Positions 8,012-15,597 of a stretch of DNA of 21,817 nt are shown here, piece by piece. The stretch comes from QPJE01 sp051747745 (lineage in GTDB: Bacteria; Bacillota; Halanaerobiia; Halanaerobiales; Halanaerobiaceae): contig JBNJGL010000039.1 of NCBI GenBank assembly GCA_051747745.1, forward strand, positions 1-21,817, in the 5' to 3' direction. Made by a program: the position numbers and the translations under genes. The stretch's first letter is position 1; each line of letters opens with the position of its first letter. The notes beneath the pieces were generated by a model, which was not told the origin of the DNA, searched no databases, and saw only the letters and a program-made list of their open reading frames with translations.

Positions 8012-10762
8012 TTATTCTGCAGGCAAATTTTTTCTTTTATAAAATTTAATCGATTCATGTGCCAGCAGAAATACACCTGCTGCAGATATGATTTTCATCC
8101 AATCTGAAGCTGATACTGCCGCAAAACCAAGATAGCTATTTATTCCTGGTGTATATACAACTGTTAAAACCATAGCTATCGATATAAGAACAGAATATAT
8201 TATTTTTTTATTGTTAAAAAAGTTTTTAGAAAAGATAGTAGTATACTCATATCTTCTTGACATAATATTTATCCACTGACATGCAACTATAGTTAGATAA
8301 CTGATAGTTGTAGCTCTGGCATAAAGCAGTGTTCCCTCATTTATTAAACTCAACTGACCTTTTATAAAAATACTGTAATTTATAAATCCAAGAACTCCCA
8401 TTAGAACTCCCAAAAAAGCTATTTCACTAAAGCTCCTTTTATTAACAATATGCTCATCACTTTCCCGCGGTGGAAATTTCATCAGCTGTTCAGAACCGGG
8501 ATCAAAAGTAAGAGCTGTTAATGGTAAAATTTCTGCCAGAAGGTCAATAGATAGTATCTGTATGGCCAGAATAGGAATAGGCCAGCCCAAAATACCTGCT
8601 GCTGCAAGCCCAATAAGTACAATTGCAAGTTCTGCACCATTACTTGTTAGAGATGCAAGAACAGTTTTCTTCAAGTTGTTATAAATAGTTCTTCCTTCTC
8701 TTATTGCATATACAAGTGTGGGATAGCTGTCATCTAACAGAATAAGTTCTGCCGCTTCTTTAGATACATCAGTACCCATCTGTCCCATGGCTACTCCTAT
8801 ATGAGCACTTTTTAAAGCCGGAGCATCATTAACTCCATCTCCTGTTACAGCCACAACTTTTTGCTGATTTTTAAGATTTTTAACAATCCTAAGCTTATCT
8901 TCAGGTGACACACGAGAAAAAATCAGTGATTCATTATTATTCATAACATCTTCTAATTCTTCTTCACTTAACTGCTGAAGGTCTCCACTTGTAAATACCG
9001 GCACATCTTCTCCATCAACTGAAAGACTTATTTCTCGGCCAACTGCCTGTGCTGTTATAGCATGGTCTCCTGTCATAATATAAGTGTCGATATGTGCTTC
9101 ATGTGAGCTGTTTATAGCTTCTTTAACACCTTCTTTTGGTGGGTCTATCATTGCTACCAGCCCTAAAAACACAACATCCCTTTCTATTTCATCCATTACA
9201 TAATCAGTTTCGTCATCTTCCAATTTTCTATATGCTACTGCAAGTACACGCATGGCATCTTTGGAATATTTCTCGTTTAAATCATTTAACCTCTTCTTAT
9301 CTTCTTCACTAATCTCTACTTCTTCACCATCTTTAAATATATGTTTGGAGATTGAAAGCACACTCCCCAGTGCACCTTTCATTGTCAGTACATTACCATC
9401 AGTAAATTTTCTTATAGAACTCATTCTCTTTCTTTCAGAATCAAAACTGAACTCATGTAATTCAGGATTTTCCTCATCTTCTTTAGGTGATCGGGTTCCA
9501 AGTTTTGTAGAAAGAGTTATTAAAGCTGCCTCAGTAGGATCACCAATCGGATACCAGCCTGCATGCTCATCATCAGGCTCATGAATTTCCGCATTTGAAG
9601 CCATTGTTGCCGCATCAAACATAATTTCCAGCTCATCTATTTCTTTATCACTGAGTGAGTCACCTTCTGAACTTAAAATATCTCCTTCTGGCTCATAGCC
9701 AAGTCCTGTTATCTCATATTCGTGTCCATCAAACCAGACTTTTTTTACAGTCATCTCATTTTTTGTCAGTGTTCCGGTTTTATCTGTACAGATCACATTT
9801 GTAGAACCCAGTGTTTCAACAGATGAAAGCTTTTTTACAACAGCATTCTGTTTGGCCAGTCTATCTACTCCCTGAGAAAGTGCAACTGTAATCTGCATAG
9901 GTAATGCCTGTGGCACAACAGCTACAGCAATACCCAGACCATAAATGAGTGCAAAGTTTAATCCAAGTCCCTGATAAATACTTATACCAAAAAGTGCAAA
10001 ACCTACAATTACCGCAAAAATAGCTATTCTATTGGCAACTACCTGCAGTTCCTCCTGTAGTGGTGATTTCGACTTTTCCTCTCCCTGGGTCATAGAAGCA
10101 ATTTTACCCATCTCTGTTTCCATTCCAGTTGCTGTAACAACACCTTTAGCAGAACCAGAAGCTACATTTGTCCCCAGATAAGCCATATTATCCCTGTCTG
10201 CAAGTGATCTTTCCTCATTTATCACACTGGAATTTTTCTCCTGAGGCATAGATTCACCAGTAAGAGAAACATCGTTTGTCCGTAAATTAAATGATTCTAT
10301 AATTCTGACATCTGCCGGGACTTTATCCCCTTCTTCCAGACTTATTATATCACCAGGAACCAGTTCTTTCTGCGAAATTTCTCTTATTTTCCCATCTCTT
10401 ATAACTTTAGATGGTGACTGCACCAGTTTGTTAAGTGAATCCATAATTTTTTCGGCCTTATATTCCTGAAAAAATCCAATTACTGCATTTAAGACAGCAA
10501 TTGCTATCATTACAGTTCCATCTCTATAACTCTGAATCATAAAAGACATGGCTGATGCAACTAAAAGCAGTATAACAAGTACATCTTTAAACTGAAGAAA
10601 AAACAAAGCTGTCAGAGATTTTTGTTTCCCTGCTTTTAATTCGTTTTCTCCATATTTTTCAAGTCTTTTTTTGGCTTCACTTTCAGTCAACCCATCTTTT
10701 GATGTATTTAATTCATCAAACAATTCCTTTACTTTTTTTGAATAATACCTTATTTCTTCCAT
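8012..10762 (-). CDS. P-type cation-transporting ATPase (P2 type, Ca2+-ATPase-like)
   Basis: A 916-residue ion pump that uses ATP to move cations across the cell membrane. Parts in order: N-terminal cation-ATPase domain (about 5-70); TM1-2 (about 55-100); actuator domain with TGES (168-171); TM3-4 (about 243-298); phosphorylation site D327-KTGT; nucleotide-binding domain with K462-G-A; TGD (564-566); hinge GDGVNDAP (641-648); and six C-terminal helices. All catalytic motifs are intact. The ion site differs from the classic Ca2+ pump: TM4 has P284-Q-A-L-P288 rather than PEGLP; TM5 keeps N708 and E711; TM6 has D740, A743 and E744 in place of the usual N, T and D. Substrate is therefore uncertain: Ca2+, Na+, K+ or another. 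The ATG at 10762 has GAGGTGG just upstream. It lies 21 bases after the DUF2254 gene, almost certainly in the same transcript. Confidence 0.9.
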   Translation of the reverse strand: MEEIRYYSKKVKELFDELNTSKDGLTESEAKKRLEKYGENELKAGKQKSLTALFFLQFKDVLVILLLVASAMSFMIQSYRDGTVMIAIAVLNAVIGFFQEYKAEKIMDSLNKLVQSPSKVIRDGKIREISQKELVPGDIISLEEGDKVPADVRIIESFNLRTNDVSLTGESMPQEKNSSVINEERSLADRDNMAYLGTNVASGSAKGVVTATGMETEMGKIASMTQGEEKSKSPLQEELQVVANRIAIFAVIVGFALFGISIYQGLGLNFALIYGLGIAVAVVPQALPMQITVALSQGVDRLAKQNAVVKKLSSVETLGSTNVICTDKTGTLTKNEMTVKKVWFDGHEYEITGLGYEPEGDILSSEGDSLSDKEIDELEIMFDAATMASNAEIHEPDDEHAGWYPIGDPTEAALITLSTKLGTRSPKEDEENPELHEFSFDSERKRMSSIRKFTDGNVLTMKGALGSVLSISKHIFKDGEEVEISEEDKKRLNDLNEKYSKDAMRVLAVAYRKLEDDETDYVMDEIERDVVFLGLVAMIDPPKEGVKEAINSSHEAHIDTYIMTGDHAITAQAVGREISLSVDGEDVPVFTSGDLQQLSEEELEDVMNNNESLIFSRVSPEDKLRIVKNLKNQQKVVAVTGDGVNDAPALKSAHIGVAMGQMGTDVSKEAAELILLDDSYPTLVYAIREGRTIYNNLKKTVLASLTSNGAELAIVLIGLAAAGILGWPIPILAIQILSIDLLAEILPLTALTFDPGSEQLMKFPPRESDEHIVNKRSFSEIAFLGVLMGVLGFINYSIFIKGQLSLINEGTLLYARATTISYLTIVACQWINIMSRRYEYTTIFSKNFFNNKKIIYSVLISIAMVLTVVYTPGINSYLGFAAVSASDWMKIISAAGVFLLAHESIKFYKRKNLPAE

Positions 10763-10783
10763 ATAACCACCTCACTTTAGATT

Positions 10784-12142
10784 TTATACCTGGAAATAAT
10801 TATCTGTTTTATCACTATTTCCAGTTTCTTTGGCTAACTTATATATCTTATGATTCAAAAATTTTTTATCTTCATTTTCCAGTACATTTTTATCAAAACC
10901 ACCAAGTATATAATGACTGAATTCCCATACCTGTTCCTTAACATCTTCTGGACTTCCTTCTGCGATAATCAATAAAGCATCCAGAATCGAACCTGCAACA
11001 GAAACATCCTGATTACCATAATGTCTGAGCTGATAAAAAGTCTTATATAGAAGATCCCAAAAAGAGATATCTTCCAGTATAAAGCATAGTTCATCTTTGT
11101 CATTATAATAATAAGTATTCTCTATATTAGCCACTGCAATTCTGGATAATACCCAGCCCAGCTGATTTATACAGAAAACAGCTGTATTTGGATCATTAAT
11201 ACCTGGCGAAATTGCTCTCAGTGCAACTTCAGTCAATTTAAGCAGACCAAACTCGATATCATTTTTTTTGCTTCTTTCGTTATCTATAACTAAATGGTCA
11301 AGTATTTTTTTCTCGATAACTTCCATTTCTTCTTTCATTTCTTCTGCAGGATTCAGCTGCCAGACAGAAAATACAGCTGTATTTTCTGTAACATAATCTC
11401 CTATCATTTTTTCGGCTCTAATTATTATATCAAGATCATCGGCCAGATTAGTGAGCTGAATATCGTAAATATACTGTATATAACCACTTCTGTCCGCATT
11501 AAAAGTCATGGCATCTTTTTCTGTAATCTCTTTGAGATTAGAAGGAGGTTTGTTTCTTATTTTATCATCACTATTATTTCTTTCTTCAAATTTATCAACT
11601 ATATCTATAATCTCCTGCTTAAGATTTTCTATTAATAAATTTACCTGTACCGAGTTAGCAGCATGATGTATAAAATAAACAAAATAGGTCAGACAGATAA
11701 TAGCAACTATGACCGCAATCAATGCAGAAAAAATAGTGGCCTCCTGAGCTCCCTGCATATTAACATTTAAAAACAAAAGAGTTAAAATAGAATAAATAAA
11801 TCCACCGATAAAAACTCCCAGTACTTTTAATGTAACTTTGTTTTTCAGAAAATCCTGCATTGTTCTGGGAGAAAACTGTGAAGAATACATAGTCAAAACA
11901 ACCATAATTGTAGAAAAAGATACTGTAATCATAGCAAACAGTGAGCCGGCAAGTGTAGATAAAATAGTTTTAGCCAGATCATAAGAAGTAAAAAAGTATC
12001 CGGGCAAATAATTCATAATTGTACTGTTGAAATAGTAATCAATAACAATTACAAATAAAGATAAAAAAGCGGCAGAAACAGCATATATGCTGGGAATGAA
12101 ATATATTTTGTTCTGTATATTGTGCAAAAATTTCAGTTTCAT
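10784..12142 (-). CDS. DUF2254 family membrane protein
   Basis: A 452-residue protein matching the uncharacterised DUF2254 family. Four membrane helices (about 15-36, 58-83, 104-126, 136-158) are followed by a large soluble C-terminal region. Family-like features are the SFSTIMVVLTMYSSQFSPR segment at 75-93, where helix 2 meets the cytoplasm, and the conserved ALRAISPGINDPNTA block at 307-321. No enzymatic motif is visible and its function is unknown. It is the first gene of an operon with the cation ATPase 21 bases downstream, so a role in ion or envelope homeostasis is a context-only guess. The ATG at 12142 has AAGGTGG ten bases upstream. Length is usual for the family. Confidence 0.82.
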   Translation of the reverse strand: MKLKFLHNIQNKIYFIPSIYAVSAAFLSLFVIVIDYYFNSTIMNYLPGYFFTSYDLAKTILSTLAGSLFAMITVSFSTIMVVLTMYSSQFSPRTMQDFLKNKVTLKVLGVFIGGFIYSILTLLFLNVNMQGAQEATIFSALIAVIVAIICLTYFVYFIHHAANSVQVNLLIENLKQEIIDIVDKFEERNNSDDKIRNKPPSNLKEITEKDAMTFNADRSGYIQYIYDIQLTNLADDLDIIIRAEKMIGDYVTENTAVFSVWQLNPAEEMKEEMEVIEKKILDHLVIDNERSKKNDIEFGLLKLTEVALRAISPGINDPNTAVFCINQLGWVLSRIAVANIENTYYYNDKDELCFILEDISFWDLLYKTFYQLRHYGNQDVSVAGSILDALLIIAEGSPEDVKEQVWEFSHYILGGFDKNVLENEDKKFLNHKIYKLAKETGNSDKTDNYFQV

Positions 12143-12169
12143 AATCTATTAGCCACCTTATAATTATCA

Positions 12170-12195
12170 ACTTCTGTAAAGACAAAAACAGAAGT
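12170..12195 (-). repeat. Inverted repeat in the leader of the DUF2254-ATPase operon
   Basis: A perfect 8-base inverted repeat, ACTTCTGT (12170-12177) and ACAGAAGT (12188-12195), with a 10-base A-rich centre. It sits about 28-53 bases upstream of the DUF2254 start. It could be an operator close to the transcription start or a small leader hairpin. It is not followed by a U run in either direction, so it is not a terminator. Confidence 0.4.
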
Positions 12196-12372
12196 AAAAT
12201 AAATTATTATTGTTATATATGAAATTCAACAAAGTTGCTGTATTTCCTTTATTTGACGCAGGAAATTAACATTTTTTTATCTAATATACAGTCGACAAAT
12301 TTTAAATTTTATTTAATCTTTTAATTTAATTTAAAAAATATCGTCAGAATCTTTTAATATATTTACTTATTC

Positions 12373-12381
12373 TGTTATAAT
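12373..12381 (+). promoter_or_regulatory. Extended -10 promoter of fchA-folD
   Basis: TGTTATAAT is a perfect extended -10 element (TG-n-TATAAT). The -35 region 17-18 bases upstream (TTTAAT/TTTTAA, 12352-12358) is poor, as is common with extended -10 promoters. Predicted transcription starts near 12388, giving a leader of about 50 bases before the fchA ATG. Confidence 0.62.
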
Positions 12382-12440
12382 AAGTATTGAGCACTTAAAA
12401 AGCACATTTTTTGTTAAAAAAATTTGGAAAGGAGAATACT

Positions 12441-13028
12441 ATGTATTCAAAAAAGAGTATTAATGAATTTCTGGATGACTTAAGTTCAAACAATTCTATA
12501 CCTGGAGGCGGCAGTGCAGCTGCACTTTCTGGAGCATTAAATGCAGCTGTAGTAAGTTTCATTTCCAATCTTACAATTGGAAAAGAAAAATATGCAGATG
12601 TAGAAGATGAAGCAAAAGCAGTATTAGATAAATCTTCTGCACTCCAAAAAGAAATGCTGGAAATGATAGATAAAGACAGTGAAATACTTGCAGATATTTT
12701 AGATGGTTATAAAACAGGCAATCAGGAAAAAGTAAAAGAAATCTGTAAGGATGCGGTAGGGTTTTCCATGGATATGACCAGAAAAGCCGTTGAGCTAATG
12801 GAATTGACTCTTTCCATAAGCAAAATTGGAAATAGGATGCTGAAGAGTGATTTTGAAGTGGCAGCTTACATAGGTGATGCTGCAGTCAACAGTGCAATAG
12901 CAAATGTTAAGATAAATCTGGGCAGTGTTGACGACAGAGAATTTGTAAATAAAGTTAAAGAAGAATATACAATGCTGAGCAAAAAAAGTGATGAACTTAA
13001 AAAAGAAATCGTTGACTTAGCAAATTAA
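12441..13028 (+). CDS. fchA: Methenyltetrahydrofolate cyclohydrolase / formimino-THF cyclodeaminase family protein
   Basis: A 195-residue, mostly helical cytoplasmic protein of the FchA/FTCD-C family. Members cyclise formimino-THF or hydrolyse 5,10-methenyl-THF to 10-formyl-THF. The family signature PGGGSAAALSGALNAA is at 21-36, with NLTIGKEKY (43-51) and the C-terminal block SDFEVAAYIGDAAVNSAIANVKINL (136-160). Length is normal for stand-alone FchA. The open frame extends back to a TTG at 12411. The ATG at 12441 is preferred because AAAGGAG lies at ideal spacing before it and the family starts near this residue. It is followed 22 bases later by folD in the same transcript. Together the two would interconvert one-carbon folates, and its presence matters because the adjacent FolD lacks a key catalytic lysine. 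Confidence 0.88.
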   Translation: MYSKKSINEFLDDLSSNNSIPGGGSAAALSGALNAAVVSFISNLTIGKEKYADVEDEAKAVLDKSSALQKEMLEMIDKDSEILADILDGYKTGNQEKVKEICKDAVGFSMDMTRKAVELMELTLSISKIGNRMLKSDFEVAAYIGDAAVNSAIANVKINLGSVDDREFVNKVKEEYTMLSKKSDELKKEIVDLAN

Positions 13029-13050
13029 TTTAATAGAGGTGAATATTTAA

Positions 13051-13884
13051 ATGAAAGTTTTGAAAGGAAAACCTGTTGCAGAAAAAATAGAAAACTGGTG
13101 TGTTAAAGAAGTGGAAAGACTTAAAGAAGAAAAAAATGCTGTACCTCATCTCCGCGTTCTACAATATGGTGATGATGCAGCCAGCAAAGCTTATGTGGGC
13201 AGGATCGAAAAAAACTGCAAAAAAGTTGGAATCAAATTTGAATATAAGGTTTTCACTGAGGACGAAGAAGCATTTATAGAATCTTTAAAAGAGGCAAATG
13301 AAAGTGATGAAATTACATCAATAATGGTTCAGCAGCCATTACCTGATTCACTCAAAGATACACTTGAAATGATAAATCCTAAAAAGGATATTGAGGGAAT
13401 TACCTCTGCTTCACTTGGTAAATTATTTGCCGGTCTGGATACTTTAGTTCCATGTACTGCTGAAGCATGTATGGAAATTATAGATTTTTACGATATTCCT
13501 TTAAAAGGAGAAAGAGCTGTTGTTGTAGGGAGAAGTAATATAGTTGGTAAACCTGTTTCAATATTACTACAGCAGAAACATGCAACTGTTACCATGTGTC
13601 ATTCCCGCACCAGAGACTTAAACTGGGAATTGGAACATGCTGATATAGTGGTTGCTGCAGTAGGTAGAGCAGAAATGATTACAGGTGATATGCTGAGTGA
13701 AGATACAGCTGTCATTGATGTTGGAACAAATTTTGTAGATGGTAAACTCCTGGGAGATGTTGATTATGAATCTGCCAGTAAAAAAGCAGAAATGATTACT
13801 CCTGTTCCTGGTGGAGTTGGTACTGTGACAAATCAAGTTTTACTCAGAAATATTGTAAAATCTTTTAAGAATCTCTATAAGTAA
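13051..13884 (+). CDS. folD: FolD-family methylenetetrahydrofolate dehydrogenase with altered cyclohydrolase residues
   Basis: A 277-residue cytoplasmic enzyme of the FolD family (methylene-THF dehydrogenase/methenyl-THF cyclohydrolase). Family blocks are clear: VQQPLP (93-98), PCTAEA (134-139), the NADP-binding GRSNIVGKP (160-168) and PVPGGVGT (251-258). Aligned by eye to E. coli FolD, Y50 corresponds to Y48 and Q98 to Q94. The catalytic K54 corresponds to I52 (segment SKAYVGRIEKNC) and D121 to E115 (KDIEG rather than KDVDG). In the human enzyme, replacing this lysine abolishes cyclohydrolase but spares dehydrogenase activity, so this protein is likely a dehydrogenase only. The ATG at 13051 has GAGGTG nine bases before it. 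It ends the operon, with a strong terminator at 13927-13956. Confidence 0.88.
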   Translation: MKVLKGKPVAEKIENWCVKEVERLKEEKNAVPHLRVLQYGDDAASKAYVGRIEKNCKKVGIKFEYKVFTEDEEAFIESLKEANESDEITSIMVQQPLPDSLKDTLEMINPKKDIEGITSASLGKLFAGLDTLVPCTAEACMEIIDFYDIPLKGERAVVVGRSNIVGKPVSILLQQKHATVTMCHSRTRDLNWELEHADIVVAAVGRAEMITGDMLSEDTAVIDVGTNFVDGKLLGDVDYESASKKAEMITPVPGGVGTVTNQVLLRNIVKSFKNLYK

Positions 13885-13926
13885 AATATTTTGAAAAGTT
13901 TATTTTAACTTACTTAATAAGTTATT

Positions 13927-13956
13927 AAGCCTGGATGAAAATCATCCAGGCTTTTT
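13927..13956 (+). terminator. Rho-independent terminator of fchA-folD
   Basis: A perfect 12-bp stem (13927-13938 with 13942-13953, core AGCCTGGATGA/TCATCCAGGCT) with a three-base loop and a run of five T at 13952-13956. It lies 43 bases after the folD stop. Read on the minus strand it lacks a T run. Confidence 0.92.
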
Positions 13957-13962
13957 AAGTTT

Positions 13963-13986
13963 CAGTTTGCCGGGGAAAGCAAACTG
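13963..13986. repeat. Second hairpin in the convergent gap
   Basis: A perfect 8-bp inverted repeat CAGTTTGC/GCAAACTG (13963-13970, 13979-13986) with loop CGGGGAAA, nine bases after the folD terminator and 37 bases beyond the amidohydrolase stop. No T run follows in either direction, so it is not a classical terminator. It could protect the 3' end of either transcript. Confidence 0.5.
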
Positions 13987-14022
13987 TGAACATGGAAGCT
14001 ATTTAACATATAAAATCATTGA

Positions 14023-14847
14023 CTATTTTTTTAATAAATTTCCAGCATTTTTATATAATATTTTTTCCTTTGTTTCTATATTTATATTTAGTTCATTTAA
14101 AATAGCAATTATTATACCTGGATCACCATAAGGATAATCTGACCCAAATATAATGCGGTCATTACCAAAGTCATGCAGAGCTTTTGTAATTAACCTTCCT
14201 TTTGCTGCTTCAGATATTTCCAGATAAACATTCTCATATTCTGCCAGAATATCTATTACATCAGCCGAATATAAATGTATAGCACATATTTTAAGTTCAG
14301 GAAATCTTTCAGCAAGATTGGCTATTCTTATTGGACTGGCAGTAAAATGATTTATTCTATCTGCATGAATTTGAATTGGTACATCTAGATCAATAGCTAA
14401 TTCATACAATAAATTGAATTTCGGATTATCTGGAGCAAAAATTTCAACAGCCGGATTTAATTTTATACCAGAAAATCCAAGTTCTTCAATACAGTATCTT
14501 ATTTCTTTAAATAACCAGCTGTCTTCAACCCTATTTTTAGGCATTTCATTTAAAATTTTCTCCCATTTAGATGGATCTGAAGCTTCCTCATTTATATCTA
14601 TTATTAACCTGGGATCAACTCTACAAAATCCGCCAATACGTTCCGGATATTTTTTCATCATTTTCCCAATATATCTGTTTACCTGAGAAAATTGTGTTCC
14701 AACAACCGGATTTGCACAGGTATATGCTTTATTAATATTGTTTTTATTAATAACATTTATTAATTCTTCGGCAGATGTATTATAATCTTCTGTATCAACC
14801 CAGGGAGTAGAAATTCCCAGATGAGTATGAAAATCTATTATCTTCAT
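14023..14847 (-). CDS. Metal-dependent amidohydrolase (amidohydrolase-2 family)
   Basis: A 274-residue cytoplasmic TIM-barrel hydrolase. Metal and catalytic residues sit in the usual order: H7-T-H9 after strand 1 (DFHTH), K129 in GIKLNP, H161 in IQIHAD, H191 in CAIHLYS, and D237 in FGSDYPYGD. This is the layout of amidohydrolase-family 2 enzymes, which hydrolyse amide or ester bonds or decarboxylate. The substrate cannot be told. The ATG at 14847 follows the stop of the amidotransferase-like gene by one base (TAA-A-ATG), so the two are translationally coupled. It is the last gene of the nucleoside cluster. In that context a nucleobase-derived or ureide substrate is possible but unproven. Confidence 0.85.
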   Translation of the reverse strand: MKIIDFHTHLGISTPWVDTEDYNTSAEELINVINKNNINKAYTCANPVVGTQFSQVNRYIGKMMKKYPERIGGFCRVDPRLIIDINEEASDPSKWEKILNEMPKNRVEDSWLFKEIRYCIEELGFSGIKLNPAVEIFAPDNPKFNLLYELAIDLDVPIQIHADRINHFTASPIRIANLAERFPELKICAIHLYSADVIDILAEYENVYLEISEAAKGRLITKALHDFGNDRIIFGSDYPYGDPGIIIAILNELNINIETKEKILYKNAGNLLKK

Positions 14848-14848
14848 T

Positions 14849-15595
14849 TTATATTTCTTTTCTCAGCCATCCAATAAGCTGAGCCCAGAATTTACCGTAG
14901 TTCTCCCATTCTACAAATTCCGGTGAACCCCAGTGAGGTGCACAGTCAGATGCAAAGGCTGCAGTACGTCCATCTCCATATTCTCCTACGACTACCATAG
15001 GATCTCCATCATATTCAACCAGTACTTCTCCATTTTCATCAGCAGCAAACTTATTATAGCCTAAAAGCATAGGCCACTCATCTTCAATACCATCTAAAAC
15101 AGCATGTTCTTTAACTGCTTCTGGATACATTCCTTCCGGCACTTCTACTCTATCATCAGTAGCCATCATAACTACAGGAAGAATTTCTTCAATAGGTGAA
15201 TCTTTATATTTTGATTTAGCATCTATTCCCTGGAAGGACATATATCCTCCTACCATCAGGAAACTTCCACCTTTTTTTACATATTCTCTGATGAGCTTCA
15301 ATCTATTAGGTGTGGCAATAGATTTTTCGAAGGTATCAGGGTGTAAAAGCAGTGTATTGGAACCAATATCACTTAAAATTACGGTATCATACTGGCTAAT
15401 TTCTTCCATTTCTGTTGGAAATTTAGAAGCTGCATGCTGATTTGGTATAAAATCAACTTCATAACCTGCTTCTTCCAGAGCTTCTATCAACCATTTAGCT
15501 CCTTCTTCGTATTTACTTGTAAAAAATGTGTCAAAACCCTTTATATGGATGGAAAATGTTTCCCAGCTTTCACCGGCCAATAAAATTTTCTTCAT
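14849..15595 (-). CDS. Glutamine amidotransferase-like protein (class I GATase fold, no catalytic Cys)
   Basis: A 248-residue protein that looks like the putative glutamine amidotransferase family with a flavodoxin-like class I GATase/ThuA fold. It starts KKILLAGESW (2-11), has YDTVILSDIGSN (69-80) and KKGGSFLMVGGYMSFQG (107-123), and ends in the family-typical FASDCAPHWG (214-223) plus a Trp-rich tail. The nucleophile elbow position is Y118 rather than Cys, and the only cysteine is C218, so glutaminase activity is not expected. A sugar- or ligand-binding role is as likely. The ATG at 15595 is two bases after the ribokinase stop, and its AGGAGG lies inside the last codons of that gene, so translation is coupled. 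Function unknown. Confidence 0.75.
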   Translation of the reverse strand: MKKILLAGESWETFSIHIKGFDTFFTSKYEEGAKWLIEALEEAGYEVDFIPNQHAASKFPTEMEEISQYDTVILSDIGSNTLLLHPDTFEKSIATPNRLKLIREYVKKGGSFLMVGGYMSFQGIDAKSKYKDSPIEEILPVVMMATDDRVEVPEGMYPEAVKEHAVLDGIEDEWPMLLGYNKFAADENGEVLVEYDGDPMVVVGEYGDGRTAAFASDCAPHWGSPEFVEWENYGKFWAQLIGWLRKEI

Positions 15596-15597
15596 GC

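Larger units (their letters stand above)
12143..12440. other. Divergent intergenic region between DUF2254 and fchA
   Basis: About 298 very AT-rich bases without a credible gene. It holds the fchA promoter (12373-12381), an inverted repeat on the DUF2254 side (12170-12195) and both ribosome sites. On the minus strand TTGAAT and TAATTT, 17 bases apart around 12226-12199, could be a weak promoter for the DUF2254-ATPase operon. No riboswitch fold was recognised. Confidence 0.6.

Noticed and set aside
9252..9584. Plus-strand open frame of 110 codons
   Set aside because: It is antisense within the cation ATPase gene; Ser/Leu-rich shadow with no supporting signal.
11294..11635. Plus-strand open frame of 113 codons
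   Set aside because: It is antisense to the DUF2254 gene; composition is dominated by Phe, Tyr and Ile, with no ribosome site or family resemblance.
12411..12440. TTG at 12411 as the start of fchA (205 residues)
   Set aside because: No ribosome site precedes it, while the ATG at 12441 has AAAGGAG at ideal spacing and matches the family N-terminus.
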